This document shows positions 7,947 through 15,418 of a stretch of DNA of 64,000 nt, piece after piece (within the stretch, counting starts at the first letter, position 1; each line of letters begins with the position of its first letter). Under the pieces are notes generated by a model that saw only the letters and a list, made by a program, of their open reading frames with translations, was not told the origin of the DNA and searched no databases. Source of the stretch: a virus. The stretch covers positions 50,041 through 114,040 of IMG/VR virus record IMGVR_UViG_3300043448_000837. One strand, given 5' to 3'. The position numbers were made by a program, and so were the translations under genes.

Positions 7947-8137
7947 CTGCCTTGCTCCTGGTTTTGATTGTAATAGTAAGGAAAGAGTTCTCTCAGAATT
8001 GTGTCAACGGCGTTGTAGGTTTTACCTCCAATCTTGCAACTCTCAAGCTGGTAACGGCGAAGGAGTTGGTAAAGGGTACGGTACTCAGAGGGGGTCATAG
8101 TTTCTTTGTGCAGCGCACAGAAATTGGGCTCAGTCAT
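7943..8137 (-). CDS. Hypothetical 64-residue protein
   Basis: Unrecognised basic/helical protein, coupled (4-nt overlap) on both sides. Confidence 0.55.
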   Translation of the reverse strand: MTEPNFCALHKETMTPSEYRTLYQLLRRYQLESCKIGGKTYNAVDTILRELFPYYYNQNQEQGR

Positions 8138-8346
8138 TTCTTCTCCTTAAGCTTCAGGTAATTATACTCCGTGGCGCACTGTTTGGGTTGTTCGGTGCAG
8201 TAGATGATTCCGGCGTTTCTGCCACGTTCGATGTTACCTTTCTCTGGCAGAGTTGCGCCGATAGAAATTAACATTCCCGAAACCACAAGGACGATAAAGC
8301 ATGTCATAAATCCGACAAACACTGATTCTCCTTCTGTTCTTATCAT
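8134..8346 (-). CDS. Small membrane protein, 70 residues
   Basis: One transmembrane helix (VFVGFMTCFIVLVVSGML), then a conserved-looking tail NAGIIYCTEQPKQC...YLKLKE that I associate with many T4-like cyanophages. Function unknown; probably inner membrane. Confidence 0.65.
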   Translation of the reverse strand: MIRTEGESVFVGFMTCFIVLVVSGMLISIGATLPEKGNIERGRNAGIIYCTEQPKQCATEYNYLKLKEKK

Positions 8347-8579
8347 TCTCCACCCTCCAGTTCGTCGGCGATGAGCTCCAGGGTGCTTGCGCGGATGTAC
8401 TCAACGCCGCCTATGAACTCAGTGTCTACCCGCCAATCGTTTGCAACAGCTCGCAGTGAAGCGGCGATAGTGGATGCCATCCGCGCTGCTTCATTGGAAA
8501 CGTCGCAAGGATTAAGGTCGTATTCCTTGCGTATAGCTGCTGCAAGCACCGCATGCGCGGCGGGGGAGAGTTCAATCAT
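8343..8579 (-). CDS. LSPAAQAVL-family protein, copy 1
   Basis: 78 residues; start MIELSPAAHAVL at 8579. Shares ELSPAA.AVL, a central A-L-R-A-V helix and the ending LIADELEGG with three other genes in this window. Function unknown; a tandemly amplified family. Confidence 0.6.
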   Translation of the reverse strand: MIELSPAAHAVLAAAIRKEYDLNPCDVSNEAARMASTIAASLRAVANDWRVDTEFIGGVEYIRASTLELIADELEGGE

Positions 8580-8778
8580 TGGCACCCTCCAGCTCCTCGG
8601 CGATCAGGCGGATCTGGGAGGAATCCACAGCGCGGACACCAAGAACGTCGTAACCAAGTTGCTCGTCAAGGGCACGCAGTGCGGCGGCAAGAGCTTTGCG
8701 ATCGGTTTCGAACGAAGGCTCATTGTAAAGGCCAATTCGGTTGAAGGCAGTGTAAACTGCAAGAGCTTGAGAAGTCAT
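8572..8778 (-). CDS. LSPAAQAVL-family protein, copy 2 (diverged)
   Basis: 68 residues. Keeps AAALRAL and IRLIAEELEGAND but has lost the LSPAA start. Adjacent to copy 1 with an 8-nt overlap: a tandem duplicate. Confidence 0.55.
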   Translation of the reverse strand: MTSQALAVYTAFNRIGLYNEPSFETDRKALAAALRALDEQLGYDVLGVRAVDSSQIRLIAEELEGAND

Positions 8779-8978
8779 TCGGGCAAAATAAAGTCAATGT
8801 CGGAGGCGATTGCGTTGAGAATCGCGGTCTCTTCCCACAGAAGAGTGCCGTAGTCGCGGGAACCCTTCTCGCAGGCACGATTGCACTCGTGGGTCAGATT
8901 GTGCGCCTCGTTGCGAAGGGCTTGGATCACACGCTCCCAATCGGCGCGGCAGAGGGTGAAGGTGTACAAAGGTTCCAT
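8775..8978 (-). CDS. Hypothetical 67-residue protein
   Basis: Unrecognised; two cysteines in a helical HECNRACEKG segment. Sits between family copies 2 and 3. Confidence 0.5.
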   Translation of the reverse strand: MEPLYTFTLCRADWERVIQALRNEAHNLTHECNRACEKGSRDYGTLLWEETAILNAIASDIDFILPE

Positions 8979-9256
8979 CAGTTGAAACCCTCCAGTTCGT
9001 CGGCGATGGCGAGGATTGCCTCACGGATTGAGTCACTTCTTGCCTCCATTCCTTGGTCCCACTCGATGTGGCCAGTGAATGAGGCATAGTCATCGGGTGC
9101 TACCTGATCAGCAGCAGCTCGCAGAGCGGCGGCCACTTCCAATCGCGTGCATTGAAAAGCAACGATTTCGGTTTCCGGGTGACAAACGGAAGTTGCTGCA
9201 TTCAGCACCGCCTGCGCGGCGGGAGAGAGAGTGGTCACAGCGGTTTCGTTTTCCAT
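8978..9256 (-). CDS. LSPAAQAVL-family protein, copy 3
   Basis: 92 residues with TTLSPAAQAVLNAA, EVAAALRAAADQ and AILAIADELEG. First gene of its operon: TATAGT ends 6 nt before the ATG. Confidence 0.6.
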   Translation of the reverse strand: MENETAVTTLSPAAQAVLNAATSVCHPETEIVAFQCTRLEVAAALRAAADQVAPDDYASFTGHIEWDQGMEARSDSIREAILAIADELEGFN

Positions 9257-9309
9257 GAATTAACTATAGCGCCTTTTGCCCGTTTTCGAAAGGGGGGCAA
9301 ACCGCCCCA
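9257..9309 (-). promoter_or_regulatory. Fused terminator-promoter element 3
   Basis: GGGCGGTTTGCCCCCC hairpin, TTTCGA, 17 nt, TATAGT, TAATTC, ATG. Confidence 0.7.
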
Positions 9310-9474
9310 TCAGGTAGGGGAAACCGTCCCTCGGATGGGACCGTCGCCTTTGCCTTCCAGAGACTTTACAAGTAGCTCGGTGAACTTCTCTTGAGCCTCG
9401 GAATCGTACGCCATCATATTGCCGTTCAGCTCTCGAAGTAATTCGGTCAGATCCTTCCACTCCTCTTGCTCCAT
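9310..9474 (-). CDS. Hypothetical 54-residue acidic protein
   Basis: Frame MEQEEWKDLTELLRELN, with its stop inside the downstream terminator. A 75-residue ORF in another frame is basic, runs through the terminator and looks spurious. Confidence 0.5.
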   Translation of the reverse strand: MEQEEWKDLTELLRELNGNMMAYDSEAQEKFTELLVKSLEGKGDGPIRGTVSPT

Positions 9475-9487
9475 GTTTCGTCCTCAA

Positions 9488-9766
9488 TCAAAAAACATCG
9501 TTTGGTGTGAATACTAGGCTAGCGTCTGCTGCCCACTCCACGATTCTATCTCCCAAGTCAAGTGCTTCTTCCGGGGATAGAAGAATCTCCTCAAAGTCAC
9601 CATACTCAGATCGCCGCCCCAGAATATAGCGAGCAGCGTGTACAACTCGCTTCCAGAACGGTAACGGGCTTAGGTGTATTTCGATAAACAGGTCTTCGGT
9701 GTCCGAGGTAACTACGAGCGAATGCTGAATACTTCCGCAGCGGCAAAGGTATAGCGTTCGCTTCAT
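9488..9766 (-). CDS. Hypothetical 92-residue protein
   Basis: Unrecognised; CRC motif near the N-terminus and an acidic C-terminus (SPEEALDLGDRIVEW). Overlaps the HAD phosphatase stop/start by 4 nt. Confidence 0.55.
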   Translation of the reverse strand: MKRTLYLCRCGSIQHSLVVTSDTEDLFIEIHLSPLPFWKRVVHAARYILGRRSEYGDFEEILLSPEEALDLGDRIVEWAADASLVFTPNDVF

Positions 9767-10155
9767 CGCTTCACGTGAATTACAGGAACGTTGTTCCTCT
9801 GCAGCATCTCGATATTCCCAGCGTTATCGTCAGCCCAAACAAGCGGATCACCGTAGAACGAACGGATCCTGTTTAGGTGATCTTCCTTGATAACGTGATC
9901 CGGAACTCCCTCTTGATCGTCTGGGCGCATGAAGATTTGAATCGGAAGAAGGCCGCGCATCTTCAACCATTCGGTTGTTTGTGGGCGCAGTCGTTCAGGG
10001 CGAGCGGTCGAGATTAGCAGAGGACGTTCAGCCTGGAGGGCGATTGCCACAAGAAGCATCGCGGCATTTTCTCTCAGGGTTAGGAGGTTGTTCTCGTCGT
10101 AATGCTCTGAGGTAAGGGTGCCATCAATGTCAAAGACAACAGGTTGTTTTCTCAT
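9763..10155 (-). CDS. HAD phosphatase like the 3'-phosphatase half of T4 Pnkp
   Basis: 130 residues. DIDGTLT (motif I, residues 8-14), STARPERLRPQTTEWL (motif II region with the R-P-E...T..WL pattern of polynucleotide 3'-phosphatase domains) and WADDNAGN (motif IV). In T4 this domain is fused to a 5'-kinase; here a kinase-like P-loop protein is encoded separately at 14.1 kb. With the RNA ligase at 28.2 kb it could heal broken tRNA. A more general HAD function is possible. Confidence 0.65.
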   Translation of the reverse strand: MRKQPVVFDIDGTLTSEHYDENNLLTLRENAAMLLVAIALQAERPLLISTARPERLRPQTTEWLKMRGLLPIQIFMRPDDQEGVPDHVIKEDHLNRIRSFYGDPLVWADDNAGNIEMLQRNNVPVIHVKR

Positions 10156-10409
10156 ACCAATTTTGCTTGCAGTTTGTCCAGGGTCTGAAGAAGGTTGTTC
10201 ATTCGGTTTGCCTCTTGCTGAGCCTCGTCCAGTTGCCCCCTCGTAACGTAGGTGGCGATTGTTTTCGAGCGCCCCGCGCGATAAGTTTCTGCGTAGGCGT
10301 CGGCGCATAGTGCCAGAATCGCCCACTGTTCGTTGGTCAGGGTTACCGAGCGACTGATTTCGTTCTCAGGCTCTCCTGCGAAAACAACTAGCTCTGTGTC
10401 AGTCAACAT
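10152..10409 (-). CDS. Hypothetical 85-residue protein
   Basis: Unrecognised; helical C-terminus (QLDEAQQEANRMNNLL). Coupled by 4 nt to the phosphatase gene. Confidence 0.55.
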   Translation of the reverse strand: MLTDTELVVFAGEPENEISRSVTLTNEQWAILALCADAYAETYRAGRSKTIATYVTRGQLDEAQQEANRMNNLLQTLDKLQAKLV

Positions 10410-10638
10410 TTTCTCTCTCTTTGAAGAATTCCGCTGCGATTCTGTCCGCGTTTCGCTTTATTTCGTAGCGCACCCATGGGCTGTCCGGGTGATAGCGAAC
10501 CTTGAACCAGAAACGTTGAAGCTCGATGCGGAGGAGCTTGGATTGCAACACTAACCAGTCATACACGTTGCTATCTTGAACAACAACGTAAACGAGGCAA
10601 GCGCCAATCGTGAACCAAGTTAGTGTGGCGACGTTCAT
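10399..10638 (-). CDS. Small membrane-anchored protein, 79 residues
   Basis: N-terminal hydrophobic segment (LTWFTIGACLVYVVV) then a basic amphipathic tail. Probably inner membrane; function unknown. Confidence 0.55.
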   Translation of the reverse strand: MNVATLTWFTIGACLVYVVVQDSNVYDWLVLQSKLLRIELQRFWFKVRYHPDSPWVRYEIKRNADRIAAEFFKERENVD

Positions 10639-10820
10639 AGTATATTTGCCGAGTCAACTACTACAAGAGTTGAATCGATAGCAACTAGCCACGTGTTCAA
10701 CAGTTTTTTCAGTTTATCGTTATCAACGTTCTCACCGTTGATGTTTAGGTTGAGGTCAGTGTCGTGATCGCCGTTGTAAGACCGGTAGGAAAAGTCAACG
10801 GTGTTCTTTTCAGAGCTCAT
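10635..10820 (-). CDS. Hypothetical 61-residue protein
   Basis: Starts at MSSEKNTVDFSYRSYNGD. A two-strand, one-helix pattern seen in small cyanophage proteins; function unknown. Confidence 0.55.
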   Translation of the reverse strand: MSSEKNTVDFSYRSYNGDHDTDLNLNINGENVDNDKLKKLLNTWLVAIDSTLVVVDSANIL

Positions 10821-11082
10821 TTTGTTTCTTGATGTTGAGTAGGAGAAGGAAGCCTTCGTATTTTGAGAAGGTGGCAACAGGTTGCCAGTGGTTCAGATAA
10901 GAGGTCGAAAGATACCACTCGTCGTCTTTTTTGTAGACGCGAGCGACAGGAACACCCCCATAACTAGCAGCGTAAATCACCTCCGCTTCCGAGGAGGAGA
11001 CGATCCACAATGGTGACTGATAGTCCAAGGGTTTACCGTACTCGACGAATGTTCTCCCAGTAAGGAGAGTCTGGACGTTCAT
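10810..11082 (-). CDS. Hypothetical 90-residue protein
   Basis: Unrecognised, predicted beta-rich. The start overlaps the upstream gene by 50 nt; a later start is possible. Confidence 0.5.
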   Translation of the reverse strand: MNVQTLLTGRTFVEYGKPLDYQSPLWIVSSSEAEVIYAASYGGVPVARVYKKDDEWYLSTSYLNHWQPVATFSKYEGFLLLLNIKKQNEL

Positions 11083-11341
11083 TGGGTTGCACCTTGATCG
11101 GAGTGAGAGTTGCTTTGCGACGCTTGAGAATTTCCCAGAGTCCCGCTTTCAATCGCGGGTCGGTAGTAGTATTATAGGCAGTCACGAGTTTCGTAAATGC
11201 CTCGTCGCGTTCGGGAATGCGGAGGTTTTCACGCGAGAGAATGTCTTTCGTGAGGTCAAGATCGCCAGGTTTGCCTTGAACTTTTGCCCTGCCGAAATTG
11301 CCGGTGTGAACGCCAGTAGTTCGTAGTCCGTGATTTGCCAT
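11033..11341 (-). CDS. Hypothetical 102-residue basic protein
   Basis: Unrecognised; GNFGRAKVQGKPGDLDL start and KRRKATLTPIKV tail. Its start ATG shares a base with the stop of the upstream family gene. Confidence 0.55.
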   Translation of the reverse strand: MANHGLRTTGVHTGNFGRAKVQGKPGDLDLTKDILSRENLRIPERDEAFTKLVTAYNTTTDPRLKAGLWEILKRRKATLTPIKVQPNERPDSPYWENIRRVR

Positions 11342-11547
11342 CAGTTAGCACCCTCCAGCTCGTCGGCGATGGCGAGGAGGATGTCAACAGGGACTACCTC
11401 AATCGTTTTATTTACCGCTACGTCGGCAAAGGTACTTTGTTTTGCAGCAGCTCGCAGCACGGCGGCAACCGACAGCCTGTTGTCGCAAGGTGCTTTCAGG
11501 TAGGCATCCAGTACCGCCTGCGCGGCGGGGGAGAGAGGTTCAGTCAT
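11341..11547 (-). CDS. LSPAAQAVL-family protein, copy 4
   Basis: 68 residues: MTEPLSPAAQAVLDA, AVLRAAAKQ, LLAIADELEGAN. Closest in pattern to copy 3. Start chosen at the ATG giving the family N-terminus. Confidence 0.6.
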   Translation of the reverse strand: MTEPLSPAAQAVLDAYLKAPCDNRLSVAAVLRAAAKQSTFADVAVNKTIEVVPVDILLAIADELEGAN

Positions 11548-11750
11548 AGATTTGAAAGAAAAACGAGTAGTTGTGCGATCAGAAGCAAAGTCAGGCCTAT
11601 CGGGCCCATAATGACAAAGTAGGCGTAGAAAATCAACAGCATCATTGCGTCTACAAGTTCCATGCCTCTGATCCAATGGCGCTCGCTGAACGCGAAAATC
11701 AAGCACGAAAAGATGCCAGCGATGATCCAGAGGGTGGTGCTGCCAGTCAT
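11544..11750 (-). CDS. Small membrane protein with two TM helices
   Basis: 68 residues, hydrophobic segments IIAGIFSCLIFAF and MLLIFYAYFVIMGPIGLTLLL. Function unknown. Confidence 0.6.
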   Translation of the reverse strand: MTGSTTLWIIAGIFSCLIFAFSERHWIRGMELVDAMMLLIFYAYFVIMGPIGLTLLLIAQLLVFLSNL

Positions 11751-12091
11751 TCAGGCAGCGCCTCCAGTGCGCGGCGGATCAGGTCAGAGTCCCCGCCAGA
11801 TGTTTCAAATGCCGCTGCAAATGACTCAAAGTGGATCAGCGCCTGCTCCTTCAAGCTCGGCGGCTTGGGGCGGCGAATCATACGAAGATCTGTTGAAACA
11901 TGCTTGCCGTCGCAAATCAATTCACGGGCAAGCACCTCGCAGCACGCCTCCAGCTCAGTGTCGGCGCCCCATTGAGCGGCGCGATCAATCATGTAATCTT
12001 CGCGCTCAACGCTAATAACCTTGAACGGCGACTCTGATAGCCATTCACACCGCAGCTCCGGCGGTGGGGTGATGGGGTGTTGGTTAGTCAT
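11747..12091 (-). CDS. TPPPE-family protein, copy 2
   Basis: 114 residues: ITPPPELRCEW, AAQWGADTEL, RRPKPPSLKE, IRRALEALPE. Same architecture as the copies at 6.8 and 22.6 kb. Like copy 1 it neighbours an LSPAAQAVL-family gene cluster. Confidence 0.6.
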   Translation of the reverse strand: MTNQHPITPPPELRCEWLSESPFKVISVEREDYMIDRAAQWGADTELEACCEVLARELICDGKHVSTDLRMIRRPKPPSLKEQALIHFESFAAAFETSGGDSDLIRRALEALPE

Positions 12092-12101
12092 GTTGGTTAA
12101 T

Positions 12102-12338
12102 TCAGTTGCCAGGAAAGGTGATCGTGAGCTCATCGCTCCAGAGAGCAGAACTTTCACAGCGAGACAGGTGCATCACGCAGCCTCCGCCAACCATTGTGAA
12201 GTCAGGGTCAAGTCGAACTAGGAAAGGTTGGTTGGAGTATTCAACTCGGCAGCAAAGGTAGTGACCCGGTGCGGTAGGTCTGTTGCGAGGTTTAAGGGTT
12301 AGGTTCGTTGTGAGGGGCACGGGGTCGTTTTCGTTCAT
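12102..12338 (-). CDS. Hypothetical 78-residue protein
   Basis: Unrecognised; TAPGHYLCCRVEY strand segment. Directly downstream of a fused terminator-promoter with 6-nt spacing. Confidence 0.55.
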   Translation of the reverse strand: MNENDPVPLTTNLTLKPRNRPTAPGHYLCCRVEYSNQPFLVRLDPDFTMVGGGCVMHLSRCESSALWSDELTITFPGN

Positions 12339-12409
12339 GAATTAACTATAGCGCCTTTTGCCCGTTTTCGAAAGGGGGCAAACCGCCCTCCCAGGTACGG
12401 TTAACCGCC
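12339..12409 (-). promoter_or_regulatory. Fused terminator-promoter element 4
   Basis: Nearly identical to element 3; TATAGT, TAATTC, ATG. Confidence 0.7.
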
Positions 12410-12538
12410 CTACTCGTGATAACCGATAATCACGTATCCTTGCTTCCTCAGGTCGTCCAAAGCGTGTTTCCCCCAGGGAACCCATCGCCACTCAGTTTTT
12501 CCACCTGTAAGAAGCAAGTGAACGCACATGTACCTCAT
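12410..12538 (-). CDS. Hypothetical 42-residue protein
   Basis: MRYMCVHLLLTGGKTEWRW start one base after the exonuclease stop; ends at TAG in the terminator. WVPWGKHALDDLRKQGY is helical. Function unknown. Confidence 0.45.
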   Translation of the reverse strand: MRYMCVHLLLTGGKTEWRWVPWGKHALDDLRKQGYVIIGYHE

Positions 12539-12539
12539 C

Positions 12540-13421
12540 TCAGCACCCAAGTGTCTGCAGGATTTTACCTTTGCGCTTCAACATCTGCTTGAACTCAAGC
12601 GCCTCGAAGAGCGCCTCGACGTGAAGGGGAATGGGCGGACTCGACGCAAACCAGATCAGATCCGGAACGTCGTGCTCCAGCGTTACCAAACGCAGGTTAG
12701 CGAGGAAAGTCCCGGCATTGTCTTTCACCTTCGGGTGAAGGCAAATTCGGTCGGCACCGGTGAGTCCCGAGAAAACGTCCTCCTTGGGGCGACTTTCCTC
12801 GATAATTTTGACGGCAGTCTTCGGACCGATCTTAGGAATCCCTGCCACGTTATCGCTGGAATCACCGCTGAGCGCCTTGAAGTATTTGACCTCTGCCGGG
12901 AACACACCGAAGTGATTAAGCACGCCGTCAATGTCAACAAGCTCGATCTTCTTCGTCGAGCTAAACAGCAGGACCTTCACCCTGTTGCTAACTAACTGAA
13001 GCAAATCTTTGTCACAAGTTAAGATGTGAATTTCGTCGTAGGCCGTTGAATGACGTGAAATATGCGCGATTACGTCGTCAGCCTCGTAGCCTGGTGCCTT
13101 CGCGATCGTCATGCCCAGCGTGGGCAAAACTTCATCCAGCAGCAGGCTTTGATCGGCGTAGTGGGCAATGTCGCCACCCTCACGATTGGCCTTGTAGGCA
13201 GTTGACTCTTTCTTGCGCCAGTTGTTTCCACCTTCGGCGCAGGGAATCACGCAGCTATACTCTTCCTTCGCCATGATGGCAAAGAGTGCGTTTAGGAACC
13301 CCATTGTCCCGGTAACGGGAATTCCGGCCGAAGTTGTGAGCTCACCGCAGGTGCGTGTGAGTGCAGATCGCGAGCGGTGGAACAGGGCGGAGCAGTCGAT
13401 TAGCAGCAGGCGGTTCTTCAT
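12540..13421 (-). CDS. 5'-3' exonuclease (Pol I / RNase H type flap nuclease)
   Basis: 293 residues. LLLIDCSALFHRS supplies the first metal aspartate, APGYEADDVI the EADD motif, LTCDKDLLQLV the D-K-D motif, and SGDSSDNVAGIPKIGPKTA the SGDxSDN plus helix-hairpin-helix DNA-binding motif. This is the full set for the 5'-nuclease family that removes RNA primers and flaps (T4 RNase H/T5 exonuclease relatives). Its start overlaps the phosphoesterase stop by 4 nt. Confidence 0.85.
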   Translation of the reverse strand: MKNRLLLIDCSALFHRSRSALTRTCGELTTSAGIPVTGTMGFLNALFAIMAKEEYSCVIPCAEGGNNWRKKESTAYKANREGGDIAHYADQSLLLDEVLPTLGMTIAKAPGYEADDVIAHISRHSTAYDEIHILTCDKDLLQLVSNRVKVLLFSSTKKIELVDIDGVLNHFGVFPAEVKYFKALSGDSSDNVAGIPKIGPKTAVKIIEESRPKEDVFSGLTGADRICLHPKVKDNAGTFLANLRLVTLEHDVPDLIWFASSPPIPLHVEALFEALEFKQMLKRKGKILQTLGC

Positions 13422-14113
13422 TGAGGGTCGGTTTCGATCTGAAAGAAGGTGTCTTGGGTGGCGTTGTAGGCAGTTAGCACTCCGGTTTTGTACGCAAGAG
13501 TGTCAATGCAAATACCGTTCGGAATTCGGTAGGGCAATGCGCCTTTCGGAGTGTGACCGAAGACAACTTTCTTGAGGTTCGGGGTCCACTTTTCAAATTG
13601 CGGCCCATCGTCCAGAAAGGGTTTCCGCATCCATAGAAATTGCTCTCGAAGGAAGTGCGTCCCCATCATCGTTTGGGGATCCTCACCAGGCGGGCACCCT
13701 GCGTGCGTAAACAGTGTGTCACCGATTACAGCGTAGTACGGCAGCTCGCGAAGCCATTCGGCGTGTTTCCGTAGTTTTTCGAAATCTTCCCAGTTTCCAC
13801 CATTCTTGACCCAGTCTTCCCACCCGCAACCCTCGTCAGCGTTTAGAAACATCTGCTCGTGATTGCCACGAATCACGGTGAATGCCTCAAGACCGTTGCG
13901 AGTGGGATCCTCGAGAAGGCAGCGAGTGAGTTCCAGGACGACCAAGTCCTCCCCGCCACGATCAATCAAGTCGCCAAGAAGAATGACATGGGCTCCGCTG
14001 TCGCGAACCCAGTCAAGAAACATTAGGTAAGGTTCTGCAGTTGCGTGAATGTCACCAACGGCGATCACGTCGCCGGGATTGATAACATCGCAGAAGTTAA
14101 AAATATCCATCAA
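13418..14113 (-). CDS. Calcineurin-like phosphoesterase / protein phosphatase
   Basis: 231 residues with the metallophosphatase signature GDIHAT, GDLIDRG, RGNHE and GHTP. Overall resembles lambda-type serine/threonine phosphatase (PPP family). Substrate unknown: protein or nucleotide. Downstream of, and overlapping by 4 nt, the kinase-like gene. First of three metallophosphoesterases here. Confidence 0.8.
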   Translation of the reverse strand: MMDIFNFCDVINPGDVIAVGDIHATAEPYLMFLDWVRDSGAHVILLGDLIDRGGEDLVVLELTRCLLEDPTRNGLEAFTVIRGNHEQMFLNADEGCGWEDWVKNGGNWEDFEKLRKHAEWLRELPYYAVIGDTLFTHAGCPPGEDPQTMMGTHFLREQFLWMRKPFLDDGPQFEKWTPNLKKVVFGHTPKGALPYRIPNGICIDTLAYKTGVLTAYNATQDTFFQIETDPQ

Positions 14114-14568
14114 AAGATAAAGTTGATTCGATCAAAAGATTCGTTATAGATGTTCTTCAGAGAAGCGTTCAGCTTCTGGTGCATGGTGCGAATCACATGC
14201 TCGGGAACTTTGCGAGTCCGAGAAGCGTTGCGCTTCAGGCAGGTTTCAACAGTCGGGTTGACGACCACGGCTTCAATCTTGGTGTAACCGTAAGACTTCA
14301 GAAGAGCGATAGCCTCCTTCCGATAAGACGCTCGATAATGAGTACCGTCCAGAATAACAGGCATACCGCAAGCTTCAGAAACCAGTTCCTCAATTCGGTC
14401 CTGGATTTCCACCCAGTTGCCCTGGATATCAGCGGACCCGTAGAGTTCAGCGCGGATGTCGTCACCGGAGATAACAAAAGCATTCTCAGACTCTGCCAGT
14501 TCGGAAGCAAAGGTGGATTTGCCGGAGCCAGGAGCTCCAACCATCACGTAAGCGCGGAATTCGTTCAT
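14110..14568 (-). CDS. P-loop kinase like the T4 polynucleotide 5'-kinase domain
   Basis: 152 residues from the ATG at 14566-14568, fixed by TATAGT 6 nt upstream (a longer ORF to 14688 runs through the promoter). VGAPGSGKST is the Walker A, SGDDIR matches the kinase catalytic Asp region, ILDGTHYRASYRKE and CLKRNASRTRKVP give lid-type arginines. Fits AAA_33/polynucleotide-kinase proteins. Possible partner of the separate 3'-phosphatase at 9.8 kb and the RNA ligase at 28.2 kb in RNA repair. Confidence 0.75.
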   Translation of the reverse strand: MNEFRAYVMVGAPGSGKSTFASELAESENAFVISGDDIRAELYGSADIQGNWVEIQDRIEELVSEACGMPVILDGTHYRASYRKEAIALLKSYGYTKIEAVVVNPTVETCLKRNASRTRKVPEHVIRTMHQKLNASLKNIYNESFDRINFIF

Positions 14569-14630
14569 GGTATAACTATAGCGTTTTTTGGCCGAAAGGT
14601 AAAGGGGGCAAACCGCCCTCCCAGGTACGG
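14569..14630 (-). promoter_or_regulatory. Fused terminator-promoter element 5
   Basis: TTTACC as terminator tract and -35, 17 nt, TATAGT, TATACC, ATG. Confidence 0.7.
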
Positions 14631-14855
14631 TTAACCGCCCTTTCGAGAAGCTTCGTAGAACCGCCAACGATCGAGCCACTCCTTCCAAGGGTTGGAATCG
14701 TCGATTACTCCTTGATCAAGGTTCACAAAGTCTTGAACGATTCGCGCAGCGTCCTGAAGATCTTCGTCACTCCATGGTTCTTTCGGGAAAATGTTCTGGT
14801 TAGGAGTTGCGAGTAGGAGGTTACGCAGCTTGGACTTTAGAATTTCTGTTGTCAC
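14631..14855 (-). CDS. Hypothetical 74-residue protein
   Basis: Unrecognised; acidic helical middle, ends in ASRKGG with the stop inside the terminator. Overlaps the nucleotidyltransferase 3' end by 35 nt. Confidence 0.5.
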   Translation of the reverse strand: MTTEILKSKLRNLLLATPNQNIFPKEPWSDEDLQDAARIVQDFVNLDQGVIDDSNPWKEWLDRWRFYEASRKGG

Positions 14856-15387
14856 GGTGAAGCTCCTCTTTACGAAGGATCATAGCCAAGGCAGTCGCGT
14901 ATTCATCTCCACCGTACAGACCGATAAGATCCTGGAGGAATTCCTCCGCATCGATGAAGAATCGCATTTGCGTCGAAGAGTTGGTTCGGCGGTTGATGAT
15001 TGTCGGACAGTCATAGACTTCTCCGAGTTTTCTCGCCATTTCCTGCTGATCGGAACCGAGAACAATCGCGGCTTCCTTCCAGTAGGAAGATTCTACAGCT
15101 TTTGAGACTGCTTCGTACGGGCTCTTGGCTTTGTTAAAGTATACCCGATTCATGTCCAGTTTCGCTTCTCGGCATAGGTGCGTTAGAAGAAGCACACGAA
15201 GGTCCCAATCGTTGTTTTTCACTCCGTCGGACACGTAAACGTGGGCTTCATCGCCGTGGGCGAGCATCATTTGAATAAGCTCAATATGCCCCGAATGAGG
15301 TATATTCATCCGAGCAAAAGTTACGGTGCGCTCATAACGGATGGGTTGTTGTTTCAAGATCGTCTTTTCTCTAACTATAGTAATCAT
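14821..15387 (-). CDS. Cytidylyltransferase/NMNAT-like nucleotidyltransferase
   Basis: 188 residues as drawn. FARMNIPHSGHIELI has the HxGH nucleotide-binding motif after strand 1, and NSSTQMR is the ISSTxxR-like C-terminal motif. Resembles the nucleotidyltransferases found in T4-like cyanophages, perhaps in NAD metabolism. The start is uncertain: the ATG at 15387 lies within a possible -10 (TATGAT), so a TTG start further in is an alternative. Confidence 0.65.
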   Translation of the reverse strand: MITIVREKTILKQQPIRYERTVTFARMNIPHSGHIELIQMMLAHGDEAHVYVSDGVKNNDWDLRVLLLTHLCREAKLDMNRVYFNKAKSPYEAVSKAVESSYWKEAAIVLGSDQQEMARKLGEVYDCPTIINRRTNSSTQMRFFIDAEEFLQDLIGLYGGDEYATALAMILRKEELHRDNRNSKVQAA

Positions 15388-15418
15388 ACCGCGAAACGGT
15401 GTCTAAGTAAAGGCGGGT
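15388..15418 (-). promoter_or_regulatory. Variant terminator-promoter element 6
   Basis: Shortened copy of the element: GGTAAACCCGCCTTTACTT, then TATGAT overlapping the annotated ATG. Less regular than the others. Confidence 0.4.

Noticed and set aside
9260-9487. 75-residue minus-strand ORF through a terminator
   Set aside because: Arg-rich composition and it spans the promoter; an alternative 54-residue frame with acidic composition fits better.
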